From Selenomonas ruminantium subsp. ruminantium ATCC 12561 (GTDB lineage: Bacteria > Bacillota > Negativicutes > Selenomonadales > Selenomonadaceae): a DNA stretch of 64,000 nt. A program made the translations under genes and the position numbers. A model generated the notes under the pieces. It made no database searches, had not been told where the DNA came from, and worked only from the letters and a program-made list of their open reading frames with translations. This document shows positions 7,681 to 16,053 of the stretch, piece after piece (position 1 is the stretch's first letter; each line of letters starts with the position of its first letter). Where the stretch lies: contig NZ_AUJE01000011.1 of assembly GCF_000424065.1 (NCBI RefSeq), positions 43,110-107,109 on the forward strand, given 5' to 3'.

Positions 7681-9627
7681 TTGGGTATATTGAAGGTTAA
7701 CGGCCTCAAGAAGGCCTTTGGCATAGATGAACTTTTCCATGATGTGAATTTTGAGGTGCGGGGCGGTGATAAGGTCGGTCTGGTCGGCGCCAATGGTGCG
7801 GGCAAGACCACCCTGATGAAGATTCTCATGGGGCAGGAAGAAGCTGACGGCGGTTCCGTGCAGCTTGACCCGGCCGAAACTATCGGCTACGTCCAGCAAC
7901 AGGCGGATTTTGGCGAAGGCACACTCTATGATGAATTCCGCCGGGCCTTTGATGATATTATTGAGCTCGGTGAGCGCAAGCGTTCCTTGGAAAAGCGCAT
8001 TGCTGCTGGGGAAGAAGAACTTCTGGACACCTACGGCAAGGTCGTGGAGCGCTTTGAACAGTTAAACGGCTATGAATTTGACAGCCGCATCAAAAAGGTT
8101 GCCTATGGGCTGGGCTTTACGGATGAGGATTTCCAAAAGAATGTCGAACATTTCTCCGGCGGTCAGAAGACGCGTATCTGTCTGGCCAAGGCTTTGCTTC
8201 GCGAGCCGGATTTCCTCTTTTTGGACGAGCCGACCAACCATCTCGACATTGGGATGATTGAATGGCTTGAAGGTTTTCTGCGCACCTATCGCGGTGGCGT
8301 GCTCATCATCTCCCATGACCGCTATTTCCTCGACAAGGTGGCCACCCGCATGGTGGAACTGGAAAATCATACCGTCACCAGCTATGAGGGCAACTACACC
8401 TACTTTATGCGGGTCAAGACGGCCCGGCGGGAGGCGCTCAAATCCGCTTACGAAAAACAGCAGGAACATATCAAAAAGACGGAGGAATATATCCGCAAGT
8501 ACAAGGCGGGCATCAAGTCCAAGCAGGCCAGGGGACGACAGAGCCAGCTCAACCGCCTTGAGCGCATTGTGCTGCCGCCGGAAGCCGCGTCCTTTAATTA
8601 CTTTGCCTTCCATAAGCCGCCTGAATGTGCACAGCGTGTGGCAGAACTGGAAGAAGTCACCTTTGGCTATGGCAGTGAGCCGGTATTTAAGGACTTGTCC
8701 CTGCTGATTCGCAATGGTGACGGCGTGGCGCTCGTTGGCCCCAATGGTGCGGGCAAGACCACCCTGCTCAAAGTCCTCGTAGGTGAGCTGGAAGCCGCCA
8801 AAGGCCGGATAAAAATTGGCAGCCGGGTGAAAATCGGTTATTTTTCGCAGCAACATGAAACTTTGCATATGGATATGACGGTGCTCGATGAAATCATCTA
8901 CACCTATGGTGTAGACGAGGAACAGGCCCGCCGTTATCTGGGGGCTTTCCTGTTCCATGGTGATGAAGTCCTGCGCAAGATTGGCGACCTCTCCGGCGGC
9001 GAGCAGTCCCGCGTGGCCTTTTTGAAGCTGATGCTTACAGGCGCCAACTTCCTGATTTTGGACGAACCGACCAACCATTTGGATATTCCCGCCAGAGAAG
9101 CGGTGGAGGAAGCCCTGATGGCTTATCCCGGCACATTCCTCGCGGTATCCCATGACCGTTACTTCCTCGACAAGGTGGCTAACTGCACCCTGGAACTCGA
9201 TAACGGTCAGCTTACCGAATACAGCGGCAATTACAGCTACTATCTGATGAAGAAAGAAGCTGAACGTGAAGCCGAGGAAGAAGCGCGCTTAGAAGCAGAA
9301 GCAGCAAAACATGCGGAGAAAAAAGCTGCAAAGCCTGCAGCCGTTGAGCAGCAGGACGCCGCCGAAAAAGCCGCCGCCAAGGAGCGGGCGGAAGCCGGCA
9401 AGATTCAGAGCATGAGCGATGCTAAGCGCACGGAAATGATTCAGCGCGCCGAAGCGGAAATCGCCATGGCCGAAGCGGAATTAAAGGGACTGGAATTTCA
9501 GATGAATCAGCCGGAAGTACAGGCTGACCCTGCAGAAAGTCAGCGCATTGCCGAAGAATATGCCGCCAAGGAAGCGGAAATCGAAGAGCGCTATGCCAAG
9601 TGGGAACGGCTGGCAGCCAGCGAATAA
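7681..9627 (+). CDS. ABC-F family ATPase (ribosome-associated, Uup/YdiF type)
   Basis: 648 residues with no membrane segments: two ABC domains in one chain. Walker A sites at about 36-44 (GANGAGKTT) and 351-359 (GPNGAGKTT), signatures FSGGQKTR (about 157) and LSGGEQSR (about 437), and two DEPTNHLD Walker B motifs. The inter-domain linker is charged and helical, and the C-terminus (about 530-648) is an Ala/Glu/Lys-rich coiled coil. ABC-F proteins act on the ribosome in translation or antibiotic protection rather than in transport. TTG start with AAGGAGAATTTA upstream. Ends 29 bp before recD2, so probably cotranscribed with it. Confidence 0.92.
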   Translation: MGILKVNGLKKAFGIDELFHDVNFEVRGGDKVGLVGANGAGKTTLMKILMGQEEADGGSVQLDPAETIGYVQQQADFGEGTLYDEFRRAFDDIIELGERKRSLEKRIAAGEEELLDTYGKVVERFEQLNGYEFDSRIKKVAYGLGFTDEDFQKNVEHFSGGQKTRICLAKALLREPDFLFLDEPTNHLDIGMIEWLEGFLRTYRGGVLIISHDRYFLDKVATRMVELENHTVTSYEGNYTYFMRVKTARREALKSAYEKQQEHIKKTEEYIRKYKAGIKSKQARGRQSQLNRLERIVLPPEAASFNYFAFHKPPECAQRVAELEEVTFGYGSEPVFKDLSLLIRNGDGVALVGPNGAGKTTLLKVLVGELEAAKGRIKIGSRVKIGYFSQQHETLHMDMTVLDEIIYTYGVDEEQARRYLGAFLFHGDEVLRKIGDLSGGEQSRVAFLKLMLTGANFLILDEPTNHLDIPAREAVEEALMAYPGTFLAVSHDRYFLDKVANCTLELDNGQLTEYSGNYSYYLMKKEAEREAEEEARLEAEAAKHAEKKAAKPAAVEQQDAAEKAAAKERAEAGKIQSMSDAKRTEMIQRAEAEIAMAEAELKGLEFQMNQPEVQADPAESQRIAEEYAAKEAEIEERYAKWERLAASE

Positions 9628-9656
9628 ATTGCTTTACGGCAGGAGGGAGTAAAGTT

Positions 9657-11876
9657 ATGGCTAATAAAAACGAACAGATGGCGCTGGGCTTTGCACCGGG
9701 AGCCGTACAGGAAGAAATCGAAGGTTTGGTCGACAGCATTATCTTTGCCAGTGAAGATGGCAAATTTGCCGTTTTTCGCCTGCAGCCTAGCGGACAAAAC
9801 AGCCGTGTGACCGTGACCGTAAGCTGTGAACCGCCGCTGGTTGGACAGCAGGTACATCTTACTGGTTCCTGGGTTACGCATCCCCGCTTTGGCCAGCAGT
9901 TCAAGGCGGCAAGTCTGCGGTTGGAAGCGCCGACCAGTGTAGAAGGCATAGAGCGCTTCTTAGCGTCCGGCGTTATTGATGGTGTGGGCCCGGCTATGGC
10001 TAAGCGCCTCGTGGCCAAATTCGGCGCCGATACACTCGATATTATCGAGCAAAAGCCCAAGCTGCTGGAAACGGTGGAGGGCATTGGCAAAAAGACTGCG
10101 CAGAAGATTGTCGCGTCCTATACCGCCCAGTCGGAACTGCGGGAAATCATGCTCTGGCTCGAAAGCCATAATGTCTCGGGGGCGCTTGCGGCACGGATTT
10201 TCAAGAAATACAGTTCCTTTGCCTTGGAGGTGCTCGAAAACCATCCATATAAACTCGCACAGGAAGTGGAGGGTATTGGCTTTGCTACCGCCGACGCCAT
10301 TGCCGCCAGTCTCGGCATGGCCGGTGATGATGAAAACCGCGTGGCGGCCGGCATTGACTATGCCCTGCAGCAGATTTCCACCAACGGCCATTGCTGTATT
10401 CCCGAACAGCCCTTGATTGACCGCACGGCAAAACTCTTGCGGGTAGACCCGCTGCGCGTGGGCGAGGTGCTCAAAAAGCAGCTGAAACTGCAACGGTTGG
10501 CCGTAGAATCCGTAGGCGGAACGACGCTTATCTATTCGCCCTATCTCTATCGGGCAGAGAAAAAAGTTGCCCGCAAGCTCCTGTACTTGCAGCGCTATGC
10601 CGATGTGCTCAATGTGGAAAATCCTGAGGGGCTGGTGGCGCATTGGGAGGAATTGACAGGGCTTGATTTGGCCAAGGCACAGAAAGAAGCCATGGTAGCG
10701 GCGCTTACGCACGGTATACTCGTGCTGACCGGCGGCCCCGGCACAGGCAAGACCACCGTGGTGCGGGGCATGATTGATATGCTGGAAATGGCCGGTCTTG
10801 AAATCCTGTTGGGCGCACCGACAGGCCGTGCCGCTAAGCGTTTGGCTGAAGCCACAGGGCGCAAGACCATGACGGTACACCGTATGCTCGAAGCGCAGGG
10901 CGGGCGGCAGGACGATGGTTCCTCGATGTTTGCCAAGGACGCAGACGAGCAGTTGGAGGCTGATGCCATCATTTTGGACGAGGTGTCCATGATGGATATT
11001 GTGCTTATGCAGCATTTCTTGGATGCTGTGCCCGACGGCTGTCATGTAATTCTCGTGGGCGACGTAGACCAGCTGCCCGCCGTTGGCCCCGGCTCGGTAC
11101 TCAAGGACATTCTGCGCTCGGAGGTCATTCCTTCGGTGCGTTTGACGGAAGTCTACCGCCAAAATGAGGAAAGCACCATTGTCTTAAATGCCCATGCCAT
11201 CAATGCCGGAAGATTGCCGCTGTGCAAACCTGCCGGAGATTTTCAGTTTTGGGAAATCGCTGACCCTGCGGAAGTCGCGCAAAACATCGTGCACCTCTGC
11301 AAAGAGATTTTGCCCAAGCAGGGCTGGAATCCCCTGACTGATGTGCAGGTGCTCTCGCCCATGCACCGCCAGGAATGTGGCGTGGAAAACCTCAACAAAC
11401 TTCTGCAGGAGGCACTCAATCCGCCTGCTGAATACAAGGCCGAATACAAGAACAGCATCCGCACCTTCCGCCTGAATGATAAGGTCATGCAGACCAAGAA
11501 CAATTACAGCAAAATGGTCTTTAACGGGGATATCGGCTTTATCACCGCTGTGGAGTCCGACCATATCACCGTCCAGTTCAGCGAAGATTTGCAGGTGGAC
11601 TATGAGAAAAATGAACTGGTAGAACTGCAGCTGGCCTATGCCATGAGCGTGCACAAGAGCCAGGGCAGTGAATACCCCGTGATTATCCTGCCGCTGACGT
11701 CGGGACATTATATCATGCTGCAAAGAAATCTTCTCTACACCGCTGTAACCAGAGCCAGTAAGCAGGTTATTCTCTTAGGCACGAAAGCTGCTCTTAACAC
11801 CGCTGTAGAAAACGACAGAACCCGCAAGCGCTATACCCTGCTCGCCGAACGGCTGGCGGGAGCGCTGAATGAATAA
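9657..11876 (+). CDS. recD2: RecD2-type 5'-3' DNA helicase
   Basis: About 739 residues. RecD2 (RecD without RecBC) unwinds DNA in repair. N-terminal OB-like region and helix-hairpin-helix repeats (GVGPAMAKRLV, VEGIGKKTAQKIV), then helicase motor 1A with Walker A GGPGTGKTT near 358, Walker B ILDEVSMMD and LVGDVDQLPAVGPG, and a C-terminal UvrD-like 2B/2A region with VHKSQGSEYP. The ORF extends upstream, but AGGAGGG at 9641-9647 marks the ATG at 9657. The long N-terminal HhH region distinguishes it from RecBCD-type RecD. Ends at a bidirectional terminator. Confidence 0.92.
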   Translation: MANKNEQMALGFAPGAVQEEIEGLVDSIIFASEDGKFAVFRLQPSGQNSRVTVTVSCEPPLVGQQVHLTGSWVTHPRFGQQFKAASLRLEAPTSVEGIERFLASGVIDGVGPAMAKRLVAKFGADTLDIIEQKPKLLETVEGIGKKTAQKIVASYTAQSELREIMLWLESHNVSGALAARIFKKYSSFALEVLENHPYKLAQEVEGIGFATADAIAASLGMAGDDENRVAAGIDYALQQISTNGHCCIPEQPLIDRTAKLLRVDPLRVGEVLKKQLKLQRLAVESVGGTTLIYSPYLYRAEKKVARKLLYLQRYADVLNVENPEGLVAHWEELTGLDLAKAQKEAMVAALTHGILVLTGGPGTGKTTVVRGMIDMLEMAGLEILLGAPTGRAAKRLAEATGRKTMTVHRMLEAQGGRQDDGSSMFAKDADEQLEADAIILDEVSMMDIVLMQHFLDAVPDGCHVILVGDVDQLPAVGPGSVLKDILRSEVIPSVRLTEVYRQNEESTIVLNAHAINAGRLPLCKPAGDFQFWEIADPAEVAQNIVHLCKEILPKQGWNPLTDVQVLSPMHRQECGVENLNKLLQEALNPPAEYKAEYKNSIRTFRLNDKVMQTKNNYSKMVFNGDIGFITAVESDHITVQFSEDLQVDYEKNELVELQLAYAMSVHKSQGSEYPVIILPLTSGHYIMLQRNLLYTAVTRASKQVILLGTKAALNTAVENDRTRKRYTLLAERLAGALNE

Positions 11877-11882
11877 TGCACA

Positions 11883-11920
11883 AAAAAACTGACAAGTCAA
11901 ATCTGACCTGTCAGTTTTTT
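11883..11920. terminator. Bidirectional terminator between recD2 and the cupin gene
   Basis: ACTGACA-GTCA pairs with TGAC-TGTCAGT, flanked by A7 on one side and T6 on the other, serving both converging transcripts. Confidence 0.85.
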
Positions 11921-11934
11921 ATTGCCCTAAAGGC

Positions 11935-12279
11935 TTATTTCTTGATAATCAATGCCATAAACACTAAATCTTCCGTTTTGGACGGGTTGGCGATGCCGTG
12001 TTTTTCGCCGTCCGGGCAGAAGGTGGTGCTGCCTGCGCCAATGGTTACTTCTTTGCCGTTGTCGTTGTATAGGGCGGTGCCGGAGAGGATGTGGTAAGTC
12101 TCCGTGTTGCCATGGTGTTCATGTACCCCGATGGAGCAGAGGGGCGGGATGATGACCTTGGCGTACATATCGCACTTGCCGTCGAGTTCCTCCGGCGTCA
12201 AGAGTTTCACGATGGTGATAGTGCCCTGACCATCTGCTTTGTTGGTTGCCTGAAGCGGATTCGGTTCAATAAAAGCCAT
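11935..12279 (-). CDS. Small cupin-fold protein
   Basis: 114 residues, a single cupin barrel. Metal-binding motif 1 is visible as HEHHGNTETY (His-x-His, then Glu), and motif 2 as FCPDGEKHGIANP with its histidine, so a metal centre is likely intact. It lies 18 bp downstream of glgB on the same strand with AAAGGAGG before its ATG, so it is cotranscribed. Members of this family range from sugar isomerases to mannose-6-phosphate isomerase-like domains. I cannot assign a substrate; pairing with glgB hints at a carbohydrate link but is only positional. Confidence 0.8.
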   Translation of the reverse strand: MAFIEPNPLQATNKADGQGTITIVKLLTPEELDGKCDMYAKVIIPPLCSIGVHEHHGNTETYHILSGTALYNDNGKEVTIGAGSTTFCPDGEKHGIANPSKTEDLVFMALIIKK

Positions 12280-12297
12280 GTTAAAGCCTCCTTTGGT

Positions 12298-14319
12298 TTA
12301 TTTCTTCTTCCGCAGAACTACGGCACTGCGGGCAGGAATGTAGATTTTAAGCCATTCCTTACCGTCTTTTTCGTAGAGCGGGTCGAAATTGGTTTTGTGA
12401 ACTACGCTGTCGTCAGCCAGGCCGTTGCCGCCGAATTCCTTGGCATCGGTGTTGAGCACGACTTCGTATTCTCCTTTGGGCACGAGGAAACCGTAGTCCG
12501 GGAAGGACTGCGTGGGGGAGAAGTTGAAGACGAAGACGAGGTCGCCACGGCTGTAGGCGAGAACCTGGTCGCCGTCGTTGTGCCAGATTTCGACAACCGG
12601 CTGCTTCTGAATGTTTTTGACCGTCTTGAGGGTGGCGAGCATTTCCCGGTCGAAGTCGCCAAGATAATGATAGCAGAGTTTTTTATCATCGACAAGGTGC
12701 CACTGACGGCGGGCATATTTATAGCTCCAGCCGTTGCCTTCACGCGGGAAGTCAATCCATTCGGGATGGCCGAATTCGTTGCCCATGAAGTTCAGGTAGC
12801 CGCCGTTAATCGTCGAGGCCGTGACCAGACGAATCATCTTGTGCAGGGCAATGCCGCGGTCAACCATGCCGTTGCGGTTGTCCTTGGAGAAATGCCAGTA
12901 CATATCGGCATCAATCAGGCGGAAGATGATGGTCTTGTCGCCTACGAGTGCCTGGTCATGGCTTTCGGCGTAGGAGATGGTCTTTTCATCGGCGCGGCGG
13001 TTGGTCATTTCCCAGAAAATGCTGGACGGATGCCAATCTTCGTCCTTCTTTTCCTTGATGGTCTTAATCCAGTAATCCGGCACGTTCATGGCCAGACGAT
13101 AGTCAAAGCCGTAACCGCCGTCCTCGAATTTGGCTGCGAGCCCCGGCATGCCGCTGACATCCTCCGCGATGGTGATGGCATTGGGCTTGATTTCGTGAAT
13201 GAGTTTGTTGGCCAGCGTCAGATAGCAGATGGCGTTGTCGTCCTGATGGCCGTTGAAGTAGTCGCCGTAGTTCATAAAGGCTTCGCCGAGTCCATGGCTG
13301 TAGTAGAGCATGGAGGTGATGCCGTCAAAGCGGAAACCATCGAAATGGAATTCTTCCAGCCAGTATTTGCAGTTGGACAGCAGGAAGTGCATAACATCGT
13401 CCTTGCCGTAGTCAAAGCACAGGCTGTCCCAGGCCGGATGTTCGTGACGGTCACCGGGATAGAAGAACTGGTTGGGGTCGCCGCAGAGGTTGCCGAGGCC
13501 TTCCACTTCGTTCTTGACGGCATGGCTGTGGACGATATCCATGATAACTGCCAGCCCCATCTTGTGGGCGGTGTCGATGAGTTCCTTCAAATCTTCCGGC
13601 GTTCCGCAGCGGCTGCTCGGTGCAAAGAAGGAGCTGACATGGTAGCCAAAGCTGCCATAATACGGATGTTCCTGAATGGCCATAATCTGAATGCAGTTGT
13701 AGCCGTCCTTTTTGACCCGGGGCAGGATATTCTTGGTGAATTCCTTATAGGTACCGACCTTTTCTGCATCCTGTGCCATGCCGACATGGCATTCATAGAT
13801 GAGGAGCGGTGCGGTAGTGGGCTTGAATTTGGCATCGTGCCAGGTATGTTTCGTGCGCGGATTCCAAACCTGCGCAGAGAAAATCTTGGTTTCTTCGTCC
13901 TGTACCACGCGCGTAGCCCAGGCAGGAATGCGTTCCCCTTCGCCGCCGCGCCAATGGACTTTCATTTTGTACAGGTCTTTGTGTTTGATTTTACCTGCGG
14001 GAATCTTGAGCTCCCAATTACCGGTGCCCGGAATGTGGTGGCAGCGGAATTCTTCCTTTTCCTGCCAGTCGCTGAAATCACCAATCAGGTAAATGTCCAG
14101 CGCATTCGGTGCCCATTCACGGAACACCCAGCCGCGTCCCTGTTTGTGCAGGCCGTAATAAAGGTGTCCGGTGGCAAAATCCGAGAGTTTCTTTTTGCCG
14201 TTTTGCGTGAGCTGATTGATTTTCCAAACCGCATGTTCGTGACGTCCGCGGATTGCGTCCTCATAGGGTGCCAGCCATTCATCGTTGGCGATAATCCCCA
14301 GCTTTTTGTTATTAGCCAT
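12298..14319 (-). CDS. glgB: 1,4-alpha-glucan branching enzyme (GH13)
   Basis: 673 residues; transfers alpha-1,4 chains to alpha-1,6 branch points in glycogen. N-terminal WLAPYEDAI signature near 15-23, CBM48 domain about 60-150, GH13 barrel with nucleophile Asp at about 332 (FRFDGITSML), acid/base Glu about 386 (TIAEDVSG), transition-state Asp about 455 (ESHDQ) and the earlier DIVHSHA motif. The architecture is like eukaryotic/GH13_8 branching enzymes, not the longer E. coli GlgB. An in-frame TGA sits two codons upstream, fixing the start. No other glg gene is nearby, so glycogen synthesis genes must lie elsewhere. Confidence 0.93.
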   Translation of the reverse strand: MANNKKLGIIANDEWLAPYEDAIRGRHEHAVWKINQLTQNGKKKLSDFATGHLYYGLHKQGRGWVFREWAPNALDIYLIGDFSDWQEKEEFRCHHIPGTGNWELKIPAGKIKHKDLYKMKVHWRGGEGERIPAWATRVVQDEETKIFSAQVWNPRTKHTWHDAKFKPTTAPLLIYECHVGMAQDAEKVGTYKEFTKNILPRVKKDGYNCIQIMAIQEHPYYGSFGYHVSSFFAPSSRCGTPEDLKELIDTAHKMGLAVIMDIVHSHAVKNEVEGLGNLCGDPNQFFYPGDRHEHPAWDSLCFDYGKDDVMHFLLSNCKYWLEEFHFDGFRFDGITSMLYYSHGLGEAFMNYGDYFNGHQDDNAICYLTLANKLIHEIKPNAITIAEDVSGMPGLAAKFEDGGYGFDYRLAMNVPDYWIKTIKEKKDEDWHPSSIFWEMTNRRADEKTISYAESHDQALVGDKTIIFRLIDADMYWHFSKDNRNGMVDRGIALHKMIRLVTASTINGGYLNFMGNEFGHPEWIDFPREGNGWSYKYARRQWHLVDDKKLCYHYLGDFDREMLATLKTVKNIQKQPVVEIWHNDGDQVLAYSRGDLVFVFNFSPTQSFPDYGFLVPKGEYEVVLNTDAKEFGGNGLADDSVVHKTNFDPLYEKDGKEWLKIYIPARSAVVLRKKK

Positions 14320-14328
14320 AATTCATAC

Positions 14329-14360
14329 CACTGCGGCCTGACCCGCAGTGACTATCCCCC
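14329..14360 (-). promoter_or_regulatory. Hairpin between the purine-rich ribosome site and the glgB start
   Basis: On the minus strand GGGGGATAG (14352-14360) is followed by a perfect 8-bp hairpin, CACTGCGG/CCGCAGTG (14329-14350), and then 9 nt to the ATG. No better Shine-Dalgarno lies between the hairpin and the start. Folding would bring the purine tract near the start codon. Confidence 0.5.
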
Positions 14361-14565
14361 TATCTGAAATAAAGATAATAAAAAGCTACTTAAACATTAT
14401 AACATAAATTTTCATAAAAATGACGGAAAGGGAAATATTATTGCCATAAAGACAAATTGCGGTTTAGGACATTTTGCCTTGCATTATAAGCCGGTTTCGG
14501 CTAAAATAACTGGATATCTGTCTTCCATTGGTGTGAGGACGGATTTTTTCTTGAAGGAGTTTTTT

Positions 14566-15972
14566 ATGCGGAAAAATCTTTTGGGGCGCATCCGCAAGGG
14601 TGAACCTTTTACATTTGGCGAGCTTTTGCTGCTGACATGGCAGCTCAGCGTGCCCGCCATTATGGCGAAAATCACCACGGTGATGATGCAGTATATTGAT
14701 GCCTCGATGGTGGGCATGATTGGTGCAGGTGCGGCGGCATCCATCGGTTTGGTCAATTCCACGACATGGCTTATCGGCGGCATCTGCTTTGCCATGTCCA
14801 TGGGCTATACGATTCAGCTGGCGCAGGCCATTGGCGCCGGTGAAGACCTGAAGGCGCGCAGCCTTGTGCGGCATGGCCTGTGGGCGGTGCTGATTTTCAG
14901 CCTGGTCATGGGCGGCGGCAGTGCTGCCCTCAGCGGTTATCTGCCATACTTTTTAGGCGGGACGGCAGATATTGCCGGCGATGCTTCACTTTATCTGGAG
15001 ATTTATGCTTTGGGGCTGCCCCTGCTGGCGGTAAATTTTGCCGCTGCTTCCATGCTGCAGGCCAGCGGCAATATGAAGGTGCCCAGCCTGCTGAGTGTTT
15101 TGATGTGCGTGCTCGATGTTCTCTTTAATGCCTTGCTGATTTTCCCCTCCCGCGAGGTGGAGATAGGGGGACTTTCTATATGGGTGCCCGGTGCCGATTG
15201 GGGCGTAGCCGGTGTGGCGTTTGGCTCGGTACTGGCAGAAGCCTGCTGCATGACGGCCATGCTCTATGTATTGTTGAAAAAATCCCGACAGTTGCACTAT
15301 CGGCGGGAACAGCTCGAACCCTGGCAGGGCGAATTGCGACAGGCAACTTCTTTGGGGATTCCCATGGTGCTCGAACAGATTGTCATGGGCAGTGCTTATG
15401 TGGCCTTTACCTGCATTGTGGCACCGCTAGGGACGGTAGCGCTCGCGGCCAATTCCTTTGCCATCACGGCGGAAAGCCTTTGCTATATGCCCGGTATCGG
15501 CGTGTCCACAGCGGCGCAGACCCTGGTCGGACAGAGCGTGGGGGCAAAGCGGACCAAACTTGCCCAGCGCTTTGGCTATGTCAGCGCCGGCCTCGGCATG
15601 GTGGTCATGATGGTCATGGGCGTGGTCATGTATATCCTCGCGCCGCAGATGATGGCCCTGCTGTCAGCAGACAGCGCGGTTATCGCCGCGGGGACGGAAA
15701 TCCTGCGCATCGAAGCCTGGGCAGAACCACTTTTTGCCGCCGGTATCATCGTCACGAGCATCTTTCGCGGTGCAGGCGAAACGAAATTGCCTACCATATT
15801 GAACCTCGTAGCCATGTGGGGCATTCGCATTCCTTTGGCCATTTTCCTTGCAGTAGACTACGGCCTGCCCGGCGTATGGGCGGCGATGTGTGTCGAACTC
15901 TGTGCCCGTGGTATGTTGTCCCTAGGCGTATTGATATGGCGTGGGGAAGGGCTGTATCAAAAAAAGTCTTAG
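14566..15972 (+). CDS. MATE family multidrug/organic cation exporter
   Basis: 468 residues, about 12 hydrophobic segments in two related halves. Family cues: QLSVPAIMAKITTVMMQYIDASMVGMIG at the start of half one and LGIPMVLEQIVMGSAYVAF at the start of half two, with GVSTAAQTLVGQSVGAKR after it. Couples export of drugs or metabolites to Na+ or H+ entry. The reading frame is open from 14479, but AAGGAG at 14554-14559 marks the ATG at 14566. Divergent from glgB. The exported compound is unknown. Confidence 0.9.
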   Translation: MRKNLLGRIRKGEPFTFGELLLLTWQLSVPAIMAKITTVMMQYIDASMVGMIGAGAAASIGLVNSTTWLIGGICFAMSMGYTIQLAQAIGAGEDLKARSLVRHGLWAVLIFSLVMGGGSAALSGYLPYFLGGTADIAGDASLYLEIYALGLPLLAVNFAAASMLQASGNMKVPSLLSVLMCVLDVLFNALLIFPSREVEIGGLSIWVPGADWGVAGVAFGSVLAEACCMTAMLYVLLKKSRQLHYRREQLEPWQGELRQATSLGIPMVLEQIVMGSAYVAFTCIVAPLGTVALAANSFAITAESLCYMPGIGVSTAAQTLVGQSVGAKRTKLAQRFGYVSAGLGMVVMMVMGVVMYILAPQMMALLSADSAVIAAGTEILRIEAWAEPLFAAGIIVTSIFRGAGETKLPTILNLVAMWGIRIPLAIFLAVDYGLPGVWAAMCVELCARGMLSLGVLIWRGEGLYQKKS

Positions 15973-16053
15973 CATTTTCCTATTCGTTAGCAGGTTTTTG
16001 CTTGTCAGCATTGAATATAGATGTAGGGATAATGCAAGAGGGAGGGGGAGCGG

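Noticed and set aside
12091..14367. A 758-codon plus-strand frame across glgB
   Set aside because: It is the complement of a clear branching enzyme with complete catalytic residues; the plus-strand protein shows no recognisable domain.
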